This document shows, one piece after another, positions 1-11,281 of a DNA stretch of 64,000 nt. The notes under the pieces are model-generated. The model saw nothing but the letters and a program-made list of their open reading frames with translations, did not search any database and was not told where the DNA came from. The position numbers and the translations under genes were made by a program. The stretch comes from Cruorifilaria tuberocauda (Eukaryota; Nematoda; Chromadorea; Rhabditida; Onchocercidae), in the NCBI GenBank assembly GCA_013365365.1, contig JABVXU010000156.1, positions 1 to 64,000 of the forward strand. Direction: 5' to 3'. The stretch's first letter is position 1, and every line of letters starts with the position of its first letter.

Positions 1-120
1 TTTTTCTTTGTCTAGATTTTCTAATTAAGATGGACGAATGCAGTCAAAAAAAATTATTTATAAACTTTCCGTAGTATCCTGTTAAAATACTTTATTTAAA
101 ATGAGAAACATGTAGTAAGA

Positions 121-3100
121 CAACAAGCGAAAGAAGAAAACCAATGTTTGCTGGTGATGGTAAGTCGTAGGGCAAATAGTTAAGAAGTTTAAAGTTATCT
201 GGAAGTGAAATTAACTGAATTCGTCATTAGAAGAAGAAAGAATAAAGCTTTATTGAATGTGGTACTATTGGATGTCAGATGTAGTTATGTATGGGCTTAT
301 TTAAAAGGTGTTTCTCGCTATCATAGTTTACTCCCGGCTTTTTCCGATCCGTTATTAGTGATGGGAGAAATGAAACAGAACAAAAAAAATTCGATCACTA
401 TTTTCGCATTAATAATTACATATTTAATAGGTTAAACCTAGCATAAGATAAGGCTATTATTTATTTTTCTGAGATTTTATATTTCCCATGGATTTTGATT
501 TGTTTTTGGAATGTTCATTCCGAAAAGTATAGTGCAGCTTTTTTCCTGCATTAAATTTAAAAATCATTGAATTTGTATGTTTAATTATCCGTAATTCAGC
601 GGTAGCATTGCAGCATATCAGTACTGTTATTGTTTAAGATAATTATACATTGAAGAACTCATTGAAATAGATCAATTTATCGGGAAAATTGGCACATTTC
701 TCGTCTCATCATTTTCCAAATAGCTACTGCTGTCATAGAGGGTCATCACATAATCCAGAATGGGTACTGCGACTTTGCTTTTGCCGATCATATGCCTTCA
801 AGCTTTCCACCCATCTTCACTATAGTGCCATTTTCATTCATTTTTTCCTGCACGATCGTTATGTTCCAGTTCCATGCACAGGCCATTTTCCGCATTTCTT
901 TCCTGCGATTTTTTTTAAAACAGTTCCCTACTTTCTATCATTTCAGATGTGGTTTCTGGAATTACGTTAGAATATTTTGTAAACTGAAGATCAGACTCTG
1001 TTTTATGTTAAAATCTGTCATATTACTTTCAATGAGAAATAAAGAAATTATTCAGAAGTAGTTCTAGAAGCAAATTCCGAAATTTTTTGACTGTAAAATT
1101 CTTAATGGATGAAATCTCCGACTTTCCGAATTTGTTGTTTAGGTTATTTCTAGCAAAGATGATAATGGCTATCTTGGAAATTGTATTGGTAGTCCCTTAT
1201 TGATATTACGATTTGCATGCAGATGATGGATTACTGCACTGCTAGAGATATGTGATTGTTTCAAGTCATCTCACATTTCTTGCATTACTGCTTTTATATT
1301 CAATTATAACAGTGCAATTTTAATATTCTAGTTGTTAGAATCAGTTGCAGTAATGAAGTATATTAAAATCGATAAACCATCTTATGATCTGAAGAAATTA
1401 TTTTCTCACTGTATTCTTTGTAGTGCAGTAATATGCAGCATAATTTTTTTGCAAACATATTCTTCCGTTTTTTAATATGTCGAATCGGTGATAATTATTG
1501 CACAGCATTTGTCTGTAATTCTATATCCGCATCAATGATACCACTTTTCACTTTGCAACAGATTTTTGTCTTCTTGATCCATTCTTTATTGCAACATTTG
1601 CTTTTAAAAGATAATTCGGTCCAATAATTTGGAGAAATTTCATTTTGATTTTATTATAGAAGATTTTTTCCATGATAACAGAAAGAAAGATTCGATTCTG
1701 ACAGCAATTTTTGCATACAAATGCGGCATAGTGCTATTTTGAAGAGTTTTCATCAGAATGTTGGAGGCAGGAAACTAACTACCTGTTAAATGCCTTAATT
1801 TATTCGGCTAGTAAAGTTGAAGGAAAAGAGAGATCACATTTATCAGTAATTGTTCATTATTTTTTGTCGAATAGGTAGAGTAATAATTCATGTTTCATTA
1901 TATTACATTATACTTGTGTTTGAGGTATTTTCTGAATTTTTGATTAAATGAACTAACTAATTAGCATTGATCATTTTCTACGGGTTTTCCTTGAGGGGAT
2001 TTGATACCTTGCTACTGTTATTTTCATCGCTTGATATTCCAATTTCTTCCATGCATTTTAAATTATAGTTTATTTCCAATTTTCAAAATTGAAAAAGAAT
2101 GGTTTTAATTATTGAAGCTTAGAAACTTTTCCAAATAAAATCTGAAAACATATTAGACAATTTGTGGTGACAATTTCATTCAGTTTTCCGATCTTTTCCT
2201 TCGCTACCGTATCCTTGTGCCCATCATTGTATCATCTACCATCACCATCATGAGAAAATAGATTGAAAAATTCTTTTTGTTCACTTACATCCTCAGAATT
2301 TCAGTTCCTTTTGCTACCAACTTAAATCACTTTTTTCAATTAATTTTTGTCATATTGATTTGGGTACATTTTTGCACTCTGTTTTTCTTTCACAATGGTT
2401 TTTTTCTGAATTTCTTGTTCCTTTTCTCCACCATCTGACGAAATACTTGCTTGATGTATAACTCTGTTGTTTCTTTTTTTGTGCTATGTATTTCACTCTA
2501 AAAATTTGTTTCCCTATTCTTGTGGAAATATCCAAATTTACCATGCTATTTCTATTACTCCAAAGTACCGTAATCATATTCACAGATTATATTTTTTTTT
2601 TGTCAACAATTTGTTTCCTGGGAATTTTTGTCACTTTGAAAGGTATATGTGGAACAATGTTACGGTATCACTTTGCAGTATTTTCTTAAGAAAAAAGATA
2701 TAATTTATTGAAATATTAACAGATTTTTAAGTGGGAAAGAGAGAATGAGTTGCTTGGGTGATGGTCGTATTTTTTTCGGGGAAATATTAGCTTATGTCTT
2801 ATCTGAAAGTTCATAGGTAGAGTTTATCACATCATGAACCGTTCTTTATATTTTTGTTTACTGTGATTATACTTTCATTGAGAAAAATATATAAGTGAGA
2901 TGGATGCCTTTTTGTGTTGAAATACCCCGAGCGAAGCCGAATTGCACGCCATTTAAAATTTTTAGTTTCTTGTTAGTGATTGAAGTTGCTGAAGTTGGAA
3001 CTTTCGGCTGTAAGGATTAAATAAATTAATGTAGTGAACATATGTTACGTGACTTGTTATCGACCTTTCGCCCAATCACGAGCCAATTTTTTCCTGGAAA

Positions 3101-6100
3101 AGCTCGTAATTGTTATAGTTGTTGATTTATGTATTAAAATGAATAAGCAAAAATCAGTGACAATTGGTGACTTTTTTTCAATGATTTTTCTAAACTGTTA
3201 TGCGATTTTACAAATTCTTCCTTCACTTTATCATTATTAGTAATTCTTACCGTTATTTGCGATAGTTTTTAGTATGATTTGCATTCATTAACTATAGAAA
3301 TATATACATATTTATGAATCTTGCTCATATTTGGAAAAAAAATCCTTACATATGGTGATTTTTCTGCTGTCCTTAAGCCGTTGAATAGATGTGCTAAACT
3401 TCATTTCTCGTGTAGGTATTCAGCTCACTTTATGAGGTTTTTTTTTTCTGATTTACTGTTGATAAAGCATTGAGACAAATAATAAACATCTGGAAGTTGT
3501 TTACTCATTTTTCGGCTTACAATGAAGCTAATACTGTAAACTCGAATGGTAAATGCACATGAATTTATATTTTTATCTATTTATTCTGTTTTACTCATCC
3601 AAAATATGAATTACTTCATAAATTATAACTTTTTCAGAAGTTGCTAAAACGGAAACGATATGGTGGAAGAGAAGCCGTCATTGTGCACTCCAAACAGTAA
3701 GCATAACTTTTTCAATTAAAAAGAATAAAAGAAATTTCTCGCTATATTAGATTTTCTTTCTCTGGAAATTATGAATTCTTAAAATTTTAAATGTGCGGAA
3801 ATATAGCATATACGGTAGTTTTTTGTGTATACCGTTTTTCTATTTAAGAGAATCGCCTTTTTTGAAAGTGAGTTGAATCACAGAGCTTAAATATTTGTGC
3901 AGTGGCGTTTCTAAAATGGTTTTTATTAGTTCACGTTTTGAAGGGCATCGTTTGGACATTAACGTTTCACTCTTTTATTGTTTTACTTAATTTGACAGTT
4001 TCATCGAATCAGTGGAAATTATCAGACTTCAAAATTAATGTGGGATTGAGTGAAGTGAGAGCAGATATGTTATCCCTCATACGCTATAATCCTTAAATTA
4101 TGTGTATTGGTAAATATAAATATTTATTTATGTTTATCTACATGAATATGTTCAATATATATGTGTGCCTGCGGTTTCATTGCTATGAAAACGACGGAAA
4201 ACTATTTCTGTGGTCGTTTATTGGAAGCAATTTATGACTCGTGGAGGCTAATTACGGATAAATATCTCTTTCTTTTTCATCCTAACTGTTGCATATTACG
4301 CACCCCGCTTTATATTCTCTTTCTCTCTCTCATTCTTTTATTTTAATTTTTTTTTCATAGTAATCAAAAACACGAAAATTTTCGAGTCATCTGCAGGAAT
4401 GTCGGGCTTAATATCTATATCTATTTATGCATGGTTTTTTCCTGCATTTTTTGATTAGAATAATGTCTGAGGATGAATTCTAGATTTTAAAATGCTCAAC
4501 AATGTAAAATTAAGACGCATTTTGATTCTACTGAACTGTGCTTACCTATCGTTATTGCTCACTTCTATTTATCGCACACTTTTTTCGTCTGAATGAATTT
4601 GATAATTTTCGCTCTAAAAAAAATATTTTCTCAAATGGAAGGAAAAAATGTTGAAAACTGAAAAAGTACCCTCTCCATTGTTGTTCGGTTAGACTTTCTA
4701 AATTCTAGGATTTCTGAAATTTTGAGAAATAGCTGCGCTCTATTTTTCAGCTGTCCCATTATTCTTTCTACTTTTTTCTCATGTTTCTTATCTCTGGTCT
4801 TCGAAAGGCCTTGGATGAGCGAAATAACAATTCAAATTCTCATGATTCGTTACGATAGCTGAGCATTTTTTGCTCAGTTCTCTCATTTCTTCCGTTTCGT
4901 TGAACATTTTGGAATTTCCGTGAATACCACATACCTGTTTTTGGGTCGAACAAAACTAACAATAGGGATGTTTCCACTCAAAATTTGGAGCTATACAACA
5001 AAGTTATTATTACACATAGCTAAGTATTGTTAAAATTGAAATTTAATTTTCTGGAATAAATAAGACCATTTCAAACTGAAATGCATCCAGCATGTATATA
5101 ATATTTATATATTTATAAAGTTTTGCTTTTCGTAATACAATTTTTGAATTTATCTTTTTAAGGAATAAAATCTGTGAATTAAAACAACGTATTAATGATG
5201 TGGATGACGTGAAACAACAGCAAAAGCAGAATCAGAACGTCATGAGCGCTGATTATAGAGAACTAGAATCAAATGCTCCCAACAATTTGATTTTGGTAAG
5301 TATCTCATTCTGCTCGGGAAAAATTCAATTGATTTCTCATTTTTTTGACAAGGAAAAAGAACAGCTGGTTTTAATATGCCAATTTTAAGTTTATCATGGA
5401 CTTTTTTGATAGGAAGAAAAAACGTTTTGTTCATATTTAGACTAAAATTAGCGATGACTTATAACGTACTTGCATGAAAATCTATAAACATATCCAATCC
5501 TATAATTTTTTCACTCAATGACTTATTAGAGTGCAGAATAAGAAAGCTCATATATAGCTGATATTTCTCTATAATCAAGTTAGGCTTATTTTTATGAACT
5601 TCCCTGAAACAAGTTAAATGACTCATATATAGCCTTTCTTCATATTTTTATGTATACTTGTCTCCCGGATTACTGTGTATCTATATTTATATGCCTCTTT
5701 ATCCCCGTTAAATTTTATGATGCTAATTATAATTGGAATAAATCAAAAGCACAAATCATGAATGTTTCTATTCATAATACTCTTTTAATTTGGTTTTCAT
5801 TTAAGAAAATTAAGAGAGATTCAAACAGAAATTCTTATTAAACCACAACATTCGGTATTTGCACAGAAAGTAGAATGACGCAATAGAGCAGAAATGATAG
5901 GATTGAATTGCTACAAATTACTACAATATTGATTAGAAACATACAATTTACTTTAATGGAAAACGGATAACAATTTCAGATAGAAAATAAATTATTAGTT
6001 CATTTTTTATTTGTAATTCTTATTATTTTGCTAGTACTGTCATATGTTTTTCAGGAACTTCAGCAACGCATAGGTGGGTCGAATGAGAGTGCATTGGCAT

Positions 6101-6189
6101 TGTTGGAACAACTAAAGAAATGTCTAATTGGTGGAGCAGTGAGTTCAAACATACATGTTAATCCAGAAGTGATTAGAAAGAATACTTAA
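121..6189 (+). CDS. 3' end of an unidentified coiled-coil-type gene (partial, 5' part outside window)
   Basis: Four exon-like blocks join in consistent phase: one ending at 159 (donor ATG|gtaagt, left edge unclear), 3638-3696 (acceptor ttttcag, donor gtaagc), 5163-5295 (donor gtaagt) and 6055-6189 (acceptor tttttcag, stop TAA 6187-6189). Exon phases 0, 2 and 0 match on both sides of each intron, which supports one reading frame. The joined tail is about 120 residues, rich in Gln, Lys, Asn, Glu and Leu, with heptad-like stretches (for example ALALLEQLKKCLIGG), so a coiled coil is likely. I do not recognise the family. The LEQLKKCLIGG segment faintly recalls the stalk of kinesin-2 motors, but that is weak. 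A GTGAGT at 6139 could be an alternative donor, in which case the stop at 6187 would be intronic. A possible polyadenylation signal AATAAA lies at 6560-6565. It is transcribed towards the Antp/egl-5 unit, tail to tail. Confidence 0.55.
160..3637 (+). other. Large intron of the leftmost gene
   Basis: AT-rich sequence between the donor after 159 and the acceptor at 3636-3637. Several open frames of 60-90 codons occur on both strands but none has a family signature, consistent splice borders or a composition unlike its surroundings. A TACCGTA heptamer is at 2566-2572. Confidence 0.4.
3697..6054 (+). other. Two further introns of the leftmost gene
   Basis: Introns 3697-5162 and 5296-6054 flank the 133-bp exon 5163-5295. 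They are AT-rich and I see no additional exon that keeps the phase. A TACGGTA heptamer is at 3811-3817. Confidence 0.45.
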
Positions 6190-8148
6190 AATCCATTTTT
6201 CTGTTTCTTTTGATTTTTTTTGCAATATTAAAATTATTTTTGGCAAGTTTTCCTGGCATATTCATTTTGTTTTAATTTAAATCTATTATATCACTTGGAA
6301 CTATCATTGATTGACAATATTATTTCCTTTTATGTTATATCACTTCTGTTGTATTTTATTCTGCATGAAGTAAATGCGAATTAATAGTTTTTATATTTGG
6401 TGAAAAATATATTTCATCACCAACTTAAATAGATATTTTGCTAAATATGTATTCTATAATTTAAAATCATAAAATTATTAATCCGTAAAAATCATGTTAT
6501 CTTCTTCTTTGTGTTTCTTCATTTATTTTGTTCGCTTTTCTTGTGATACTTGAAAGGTTAATAAAACTGAATGAAATGAACGAATTCATCACTAATTCAA
6601 CGAGACTACCAAATGAGGAGGTCGGTTACTGTATATTTGGTTAGGAGCAAATGGAGTAGGGAATACACCAATTTAGATGAGCAGTCATTTTAATGTGATA
6701 GCAAGAGGATAAACATGAATAATTAATTAACATGATAGATTTTAAATTTGTTGATTGGGTTCAATTTGATGGGTTTCGTCTTTTAAGGACAACTTTCAGC
6801 AAATTGAAGAAATTTGAATTTAAAAGATATCGATGTCTAGATCAAAAATTGGCTAAACCGACAGAATCTATAATGTGATATTTGAATAATGTGCTTTATA
6901 AGGAAGAATGTTCTCGAAGTATTTGTCAGGAAAGAACAAAACTTTACATAAGTTCCAGCGATGCTAAAATCATTTAATTTTCCCGAAGAATTCTTGATGA
7001 AAAATTTCGAAGTTGGAATTTTGATGAAATGTAACAATTTTTCAAAAAATTTGTTGCATATAGAGGTTTTTTAAAGTGAGAAAAAAAAAGAAGATTGGAA
7101 AGGTCGCATGAAATAGGTGTGAATTTTATTCGACTGGACAAAACTATTGCTGGAAAGGTACATAGCGAATAATTATGGAATCAATGAAATTCGCGATTTT
7201 TGAATTACCAGGTGCGAAATGTTATTGCTTTGCTATGAATGCCGCTACTCCTACTGCAAGAACTTTGTTATAACAATAACAACATTTATCGTTTTTCAAT
7301 TCTCAGAATTTGGACTATAAAATGATGAGGAATTTGACTTTTAAATTTCACTTTTCATATTTTAAAAAAAAAAAGAAAAATCAATCTTATTGCAATAATA
7401 CAACGAATGATTTCAAATACAAGGAAATTTAGCAAATTTAGAAATTTTGATATTGATCACAAAATTTAAATCCATATTTGTTTAATGAATTGATTAGATT
7501 ACTTACTTAAGAATTTTACCTTTTTTTCTTTTTTACAATTTGTTTGAATAACATCGATTCTGTTTAGCTAATTTTTTAGCTGAATATTTATTTTTATACT
7601 TTTAAAAGTGTAATTTGATTTCTTTTTTTTTCTAAATAAATTGTTAATCCTTATTAATGTACAAAAGAGACAAAAAAAAATTAAATTTATTTTTGAATTT
7701 TGAAAAATTCATTGACTAGTATTACCAGTACATGTTAATCATATAAATAAGTAGCAAAGATTTAAAGGTTGCAGTATCGAATTTAATTCGAAATCAATAA
7801 GTGAATGAATTAAAAAAATAGTACCACAAAATTTTACTAATTATCTTGCACTTGAAATAAATTTTACATGAGTAATTATAATTATAAGTTTCATGAAAAT
7901 TACAATTTATTTGAAATGCAAAATTGGCCGCCAATAATTGTTTAATAATGCTTTACTTGTTATCCTTGAAGGTTTTTCGTTTCTTTTTCTTTTTCCTTCC
8001 TATAGAATAAATTATGATATGAGGCTAATATTGAGAAAGCCTTTAATTCTATTATCATTGAGAAAGTATATAATGAATATTCAAAGCATTGCAATAATGG
8101 AATATATTTATGATTGTTTCATGAAAAAAAAGAAAATCTATTTTAAAA
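6190..8148. other. Intergenic region between two convergent genes
   Basis: AT-rich sequence holding the 3' flanks of both converging genes. AATAAA at 6560-6565 (plus) may end the left gene, and TTTATT at 7906-7911 is AATAAA on the minus strand, 238 bp past the Antp-type stop. No convincing gene is seen. Confidence 0.45.
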
Positions 8149-8414
8149 TCAATTTTCGAAATTATGAATATTCCTGTGCTCTTCCTTTGCCTTATCCTCC
8201 TTTTTCTTCTTCATCCGACGATTTTGAAACCAAATTTTGATTTGTCGCTCGGTGAGACCCAACATTCGATTTAATTCAATGCGCCGTCGTCGAGTTAAAT
8301 ATTTGTTGTAGTGAAATTCCTTCTCAAGTTCCAACGTTTGCTGACGACTGTACGTCTGCCTCCCTCTCTTCTTACAGTTATCTGCAATGATTGCATTTTG
8401 TTTCTGGATCATCG
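8149..8414 (-). CDS. ant-1: Antennapedia-type Hox homeobox exon (3' terminal coding exon)
   Basis: This exon encodes a complete 60-residue Antp-class homeodomain, [10 protein letters not shown] through MKKKKED, with the diagnostic [19 protein letters not shown] first half and the recognition helix [11 protein letters not shown] carrying Gln50, Asn51 and Arg53. A 14-residue tail follows before TGA at 8149-8151. The exon opens at 8414 after a good acceptor (cttcacttccag) with the bases CG, so it needs a phase-1 upstream exon. The only such donor I see is that of the egl-5 first exon at 10752. Joined that way it gives a 220-residue protein with the homeodomain at about 147-206. An ATG lies two bases inside the exon, so spliced-leader addition at the same acceptor could instead give an 87-residue, homeodomain-only protein. 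The KRGRQTY and YLTRRRRIE signatures fit the Antp group better than mab-5 (which has KRTRQTY, TRKRRQE) or egl-5. The role is a sequence-specific nuclear transcription factor in body-axis patterning. The symbol is from memory of filarial Hox names; C. elegans lacks this gene. Confidence 0.88.
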
Positions 8415-9387
8415 CTGGAAGTGAAGAGCACAGGAATATATTTGTTTTTTTTTTTTTTTATTTTCAATAAATGGATGTTTTTTGATTTTGTAGTAAATTT
8501 TGTCAAACATATTTATAGAATGAAAGTGTTAGGCAAGAGATGCAAGTAGATTTAAGTTAATGTAATGTCTTGAAAAACTGGAAGATGAAGAATAGTGAGA
8601 ATTAGCTTTTTTTCTTTTTGTTTTATTTTATAAGTAAATAAATTTAGCTGTTCAGAAGTTTTAAGTTGAGAAGTTTAAAATTTTAATAGCACTATAAGCA
8701 GCGTAATAATTTTTAATAAAAAGAACTTTTTAGAACTCATTTAAATTTTAAGATGAAATAGCAATTAAAAATTTTAATTAAATATTAAAGCTTAAAATTT
8801 GACTGTCAATTTTATCAGCAGTTAAATTGTAATTTGGAAAAAAAAAAAGGCGACAACATTTTCTGTCATTCATAACTTCTTCATTCATTCATACATTCAT
8901 TCATTCATCCAAAGGAATAAAGGCGCTCAAACAACACTCCCATATACGGTAATCATATAAAATTAAAATTAAAATTTGTGATCACAATCGAACATACAAT
9001 AATGCATCAAACTGAAAGGGAAAATCAATTTCTCTGAAGAGAATTAATTCAAATGCATAAATTAAAACGAGAAATTAACAAATTAAATTTCTTAATCGAA
9101 TTTTACAAAGTTTCAACTCTACTTAAATGAAATAAATTAATTACTTTACTGATTACATTTACTTATATTAGCCTAATGAAAACATTTGCAATTGTATCGA
9201 AATACTTTACAGTTTTTTTAGGCTCATTACCATCTAACTAGACGAGTATCAGTTTGTTGCATATTCTATAATCAATGAAAACAAAAACCACCGGTAATAA
9301 AGTAAAGAGAAACATTGATCGGTTTGCATTATAGCACATGTAAAAATGCACATATACAAAATATAAAATCCATCATCAAATCAGATT
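8415..9387 (-). other. Spacer between the two homeobox exons (intron if the unit is alternatively spliced)
   Basis: 973 bp of AT-rich sequence. No additional exon with a phase-1 donor and Hox-like residues is visible here, which is why an independent first exon for the Antp-type homeobox is doubtful. A short cattcattcat-type run is at about 8881-8908 and a TACGGTA heptamer at 8945-8951. Confidence 0.5.
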
Positions 9388-11149
9388 TCATAAATTGGGC
9401 GGACAAATCGGATAGGGTACATAGGATGCTGGATGAGGTGGTACCTGATTAGGCCATGGCTGCGACATCGCTGGCATCGCTGGCATACACCAACCTGCGC
9501 CAGCGGTCACTTTTTTATCTACGCGTTCTTCAACTGCGGCTGCGGCTGCAGCCGCAGCCGCAGCCGCAGCAGCACTATCAACTACCAATTGCTTGGGTGG
9601 ATTCGCTGGAAGTAAAGCAGAATGCTCGTTTTGCTCCTCGCAACGATTCTTCTCCTTCTTCGCTTTCATCCGACGATTTTGAAACCATATTTTGATTTGT
9701 CGATCACTTAAATTGGTTTGTAGCCGAAGCTCTTCACGTTGCTTTTTACTCACGTAGCTGCTTTGCTGGAATTTGCTTTCGAGCACGGACGTTTGATAAC
9801 GTTGATATGTTTGACGACCCTTTTTCGATTGCGCTGCAATTTTAGATCAAACAAAATTCTCCCAAATATTTTATCGCCTTTTTCGATCTCGTTCACTTTA
9901 TCATTTCGGGATTTCTATTTCAATTTGAAAATTTTTATAAATTTTAATTTAAACTTTTAACAAGCTCAAATTATATCTGTATTGCCAAAAATATATTTTT
10001 AAAGTGAAAATCAACTCATAAAGAAGAATGAAATGATGAATCGATCATAATTAACCATGAAAAACAATGGTATAACGATAAATAAAAATCTAAAGAATAA
10101 AATTCAAAGTTCTTTTCGATTTTAGAAGTTTTGTGAAATTTGATAAATTCAGCAAAGATAAATCTTTCATTGATGTTGAACTTTAAATGTTATAATAATG
10201 GATATCAACGAAATGGTCAAACTTAAAAAATTGGCCAGTAAATAAGCAATAGTGTGTTATTGTTATAATTAACTATAATAAGAATTATTATTAATAATTG
10301 AATAACAAAACTGGAACAATAGCGATGAACTTGTATTTAAATAAAAGTTGGTGTGATCAGGTTCTCTGTTTGGTGATACCAATGATACTAAGGAAATGCT
10401 GGCAAGGATCAGATAAGAGTTGAACCAAACGTGGTTTTAATAGTTTAATGAACCGAAACCGTTAAGCTAATATTTGAACAATAGCATTTTGGTGTGATTT
10501 GATCAATGTCTAATCGAATGATCGGTGGGGCCCGACGAAATGCTTCATTAAAAAGGGTGAGAAGGGTATTAAATAAAAATTTATGGACAATTAAATAAAA
10601 TAAAAAGATAGAATGAGTATTAGCAGTATGTATTCATCCATGAATTGGCCCTTAGAGACGGATAGATGGACAAACAAACAACAAAGATGATTTGAACGAG
10701 GAAATCGAATTAATAGCCGCCATGAACATAAATTTCATTAAATTTAACTCACCATAATTTGGCCAATGTGGAGGTGCGTAGCATTGTGCGGGCCATGCAG
10801 AAAATGCAGCCGCAGCTGGATTCATTGGCTGCCCGAATTGTTGATAATAATTAGGCCAATTGCCATACTGCTGTACATATGCAGCAGCAGCAGCACTCTG
10901 ATATAAGGCTGGATCCGGTTGAGTGGTAGTCGAATTGGGGTCACTACTATCGGAGGAACCGGAAGATTTTGTCGTGGTTGATGAAGAAGTGGTATGACCG
11001 ACACCTTGAGTCATTTGTGCAAGTCGTTGCAGATGATCATCCGTTGGAATAGCAGCGGCTACTGCAGCTGATGCTGCCGCATCTTGAAAACTTCTTGAAC
11101 CGGAAGCGGGAAATTCAAAACCCATCGCTGAAAGCGCTGGTGCATTCAT
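9388..11149 (-). CDS. egl-5: EGL-5 Hox transcription factor (two coding exons)
   Basis: Exon 1 is 10753-11149 (132 codons plus one base, donor gtgagt) and exon 2 is 9388-9833 (acceptor attgcag, stop included). The join reads PNY-A-QSKKGRQTYQR and gives 280 residues. The homeodomain is at 135-194: SKKGRQTYQRYQTSVLESKF, then the stretch QSSYVSKKQREELR, ending with helix 3 [16 protein letters not shown] (Gln50, Asn51, Arg53). The RQTYQRYQTSVLE and SSYVSKKQREELRLQT signature and the LLPANPP motif just after the homeodomain (206-212) match nematode EGL-5 as I remember it. Exon 1 has a Ser/Thr-rich stretch around 52-76, alanine runs and a Trp/Tyr-rich end (HWPNY). Exon 2 has 13 alanines (220-232) and a Pro-rich C-terminus. 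The start codon at 11149 is preceded by an in-frame TAA, and an AG acceptor four bases upstream suggests trans-splicing. EGL-5 is a nuclear regulator of posterior cell fates in nematodes. Confidence 0.93.
9534..9563. repeat. 30-bp perfect palindrome within the egl-5 poly-alanine codons
   Basis: The left half CTGCGGCTGCGGCTG (9534-9548) is the exact reverse complement of 9549-9563. On the coding strand the run uses GCT/GCG codons in its first half and GCA/GCC in its second, which makes it palindromic while still coding alanine. Confidence 0.9.
9834..10752 (-). other. egl-5 intron
   Basis: 919-bp AT-rich intron between the donor gtgagt (10752) and the acceptor attgcag (9834-9835). It is phase 1 and interrupts the coding region two residues before the homeodomain. 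No embedded gene is seen. A GC-richer patch with tggggcccga lies near 10525-10540. Confidence 0.8.
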
Positions 11150-11153
11150 GTTG

Positions 11154-11155
11154 CT
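11154..11155 (-). promoter_or_regulatory. Candidate splice acceptor just upstream of the egl-5 start codon
   Basis: The minus strand reads aatatcag followed by caac and ATG. An AG acceptor four bases before the start codon, with no coding exon upstream, is the usual look of a spliced-leader trans-splice site in nematodes. A TATAAAG (11163-11169) lies just upstream. This is inference from sequence alone. Confidence 0.4.
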
Positions 11156-11228
11156 GATATTACTTTATAGCTGCTTTTATCACATGCAACAAATTGTCAG
11201 CAAAAAAAACGGAAATGGCTGATCAATG

Positions 11229-11281
11229 GGACGGATAGATATGATCGGACGGATCGGATGGATCAGGTGGACCGGACGGAT
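11229..11281. repeat. GGATC/CGGAC-rich imperfect repeat in the egl-5 leader or promoter
   Basis: Repeated ggacggat, gatcgga and ggatcagg words cover about 50 bp, 80-130 bp upstream of the egl-5 start codon. The tract is GC-richer than its flanks. It may be a regulatory module or simple repeat slippage. Confidence 0.6.

Noticed and set aside
205..435. 76-codon plus-strand frame near the left edge
   Set aside because: Non-ATG start, AT-driven composition, no family signature, and it lies in the intron after the donor at 160.
689..1061. Overlapping Phe/His-rich frames
   Set aside because: They occur in two frames at once with no splice logic, and the composition follows poly-T runs.
6549..6645. 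Stop-free frame reading LERLIKLNEMNEFITNSTRL as a possible extra exon
   Set aside because: Its acceptor is poor and its phase does not match the only upstream donor at 6139.
7211..7320. Cys/Tyr-rich frame after a possible acceptor (gaattaccag)
   Set aside because: In the phase required by the upstream gene it stops after eight codons; no other support.
9388..9833. Assignment of this homeobox to php-3 or nob-1 (Abd-B group)
   Set aside because: Posterior-group homeodomains begin with a KRKPYSK-type arm. This one has GRQTYQRYQTSVLE and the downstream LLPANPP, which fit EGL-5.
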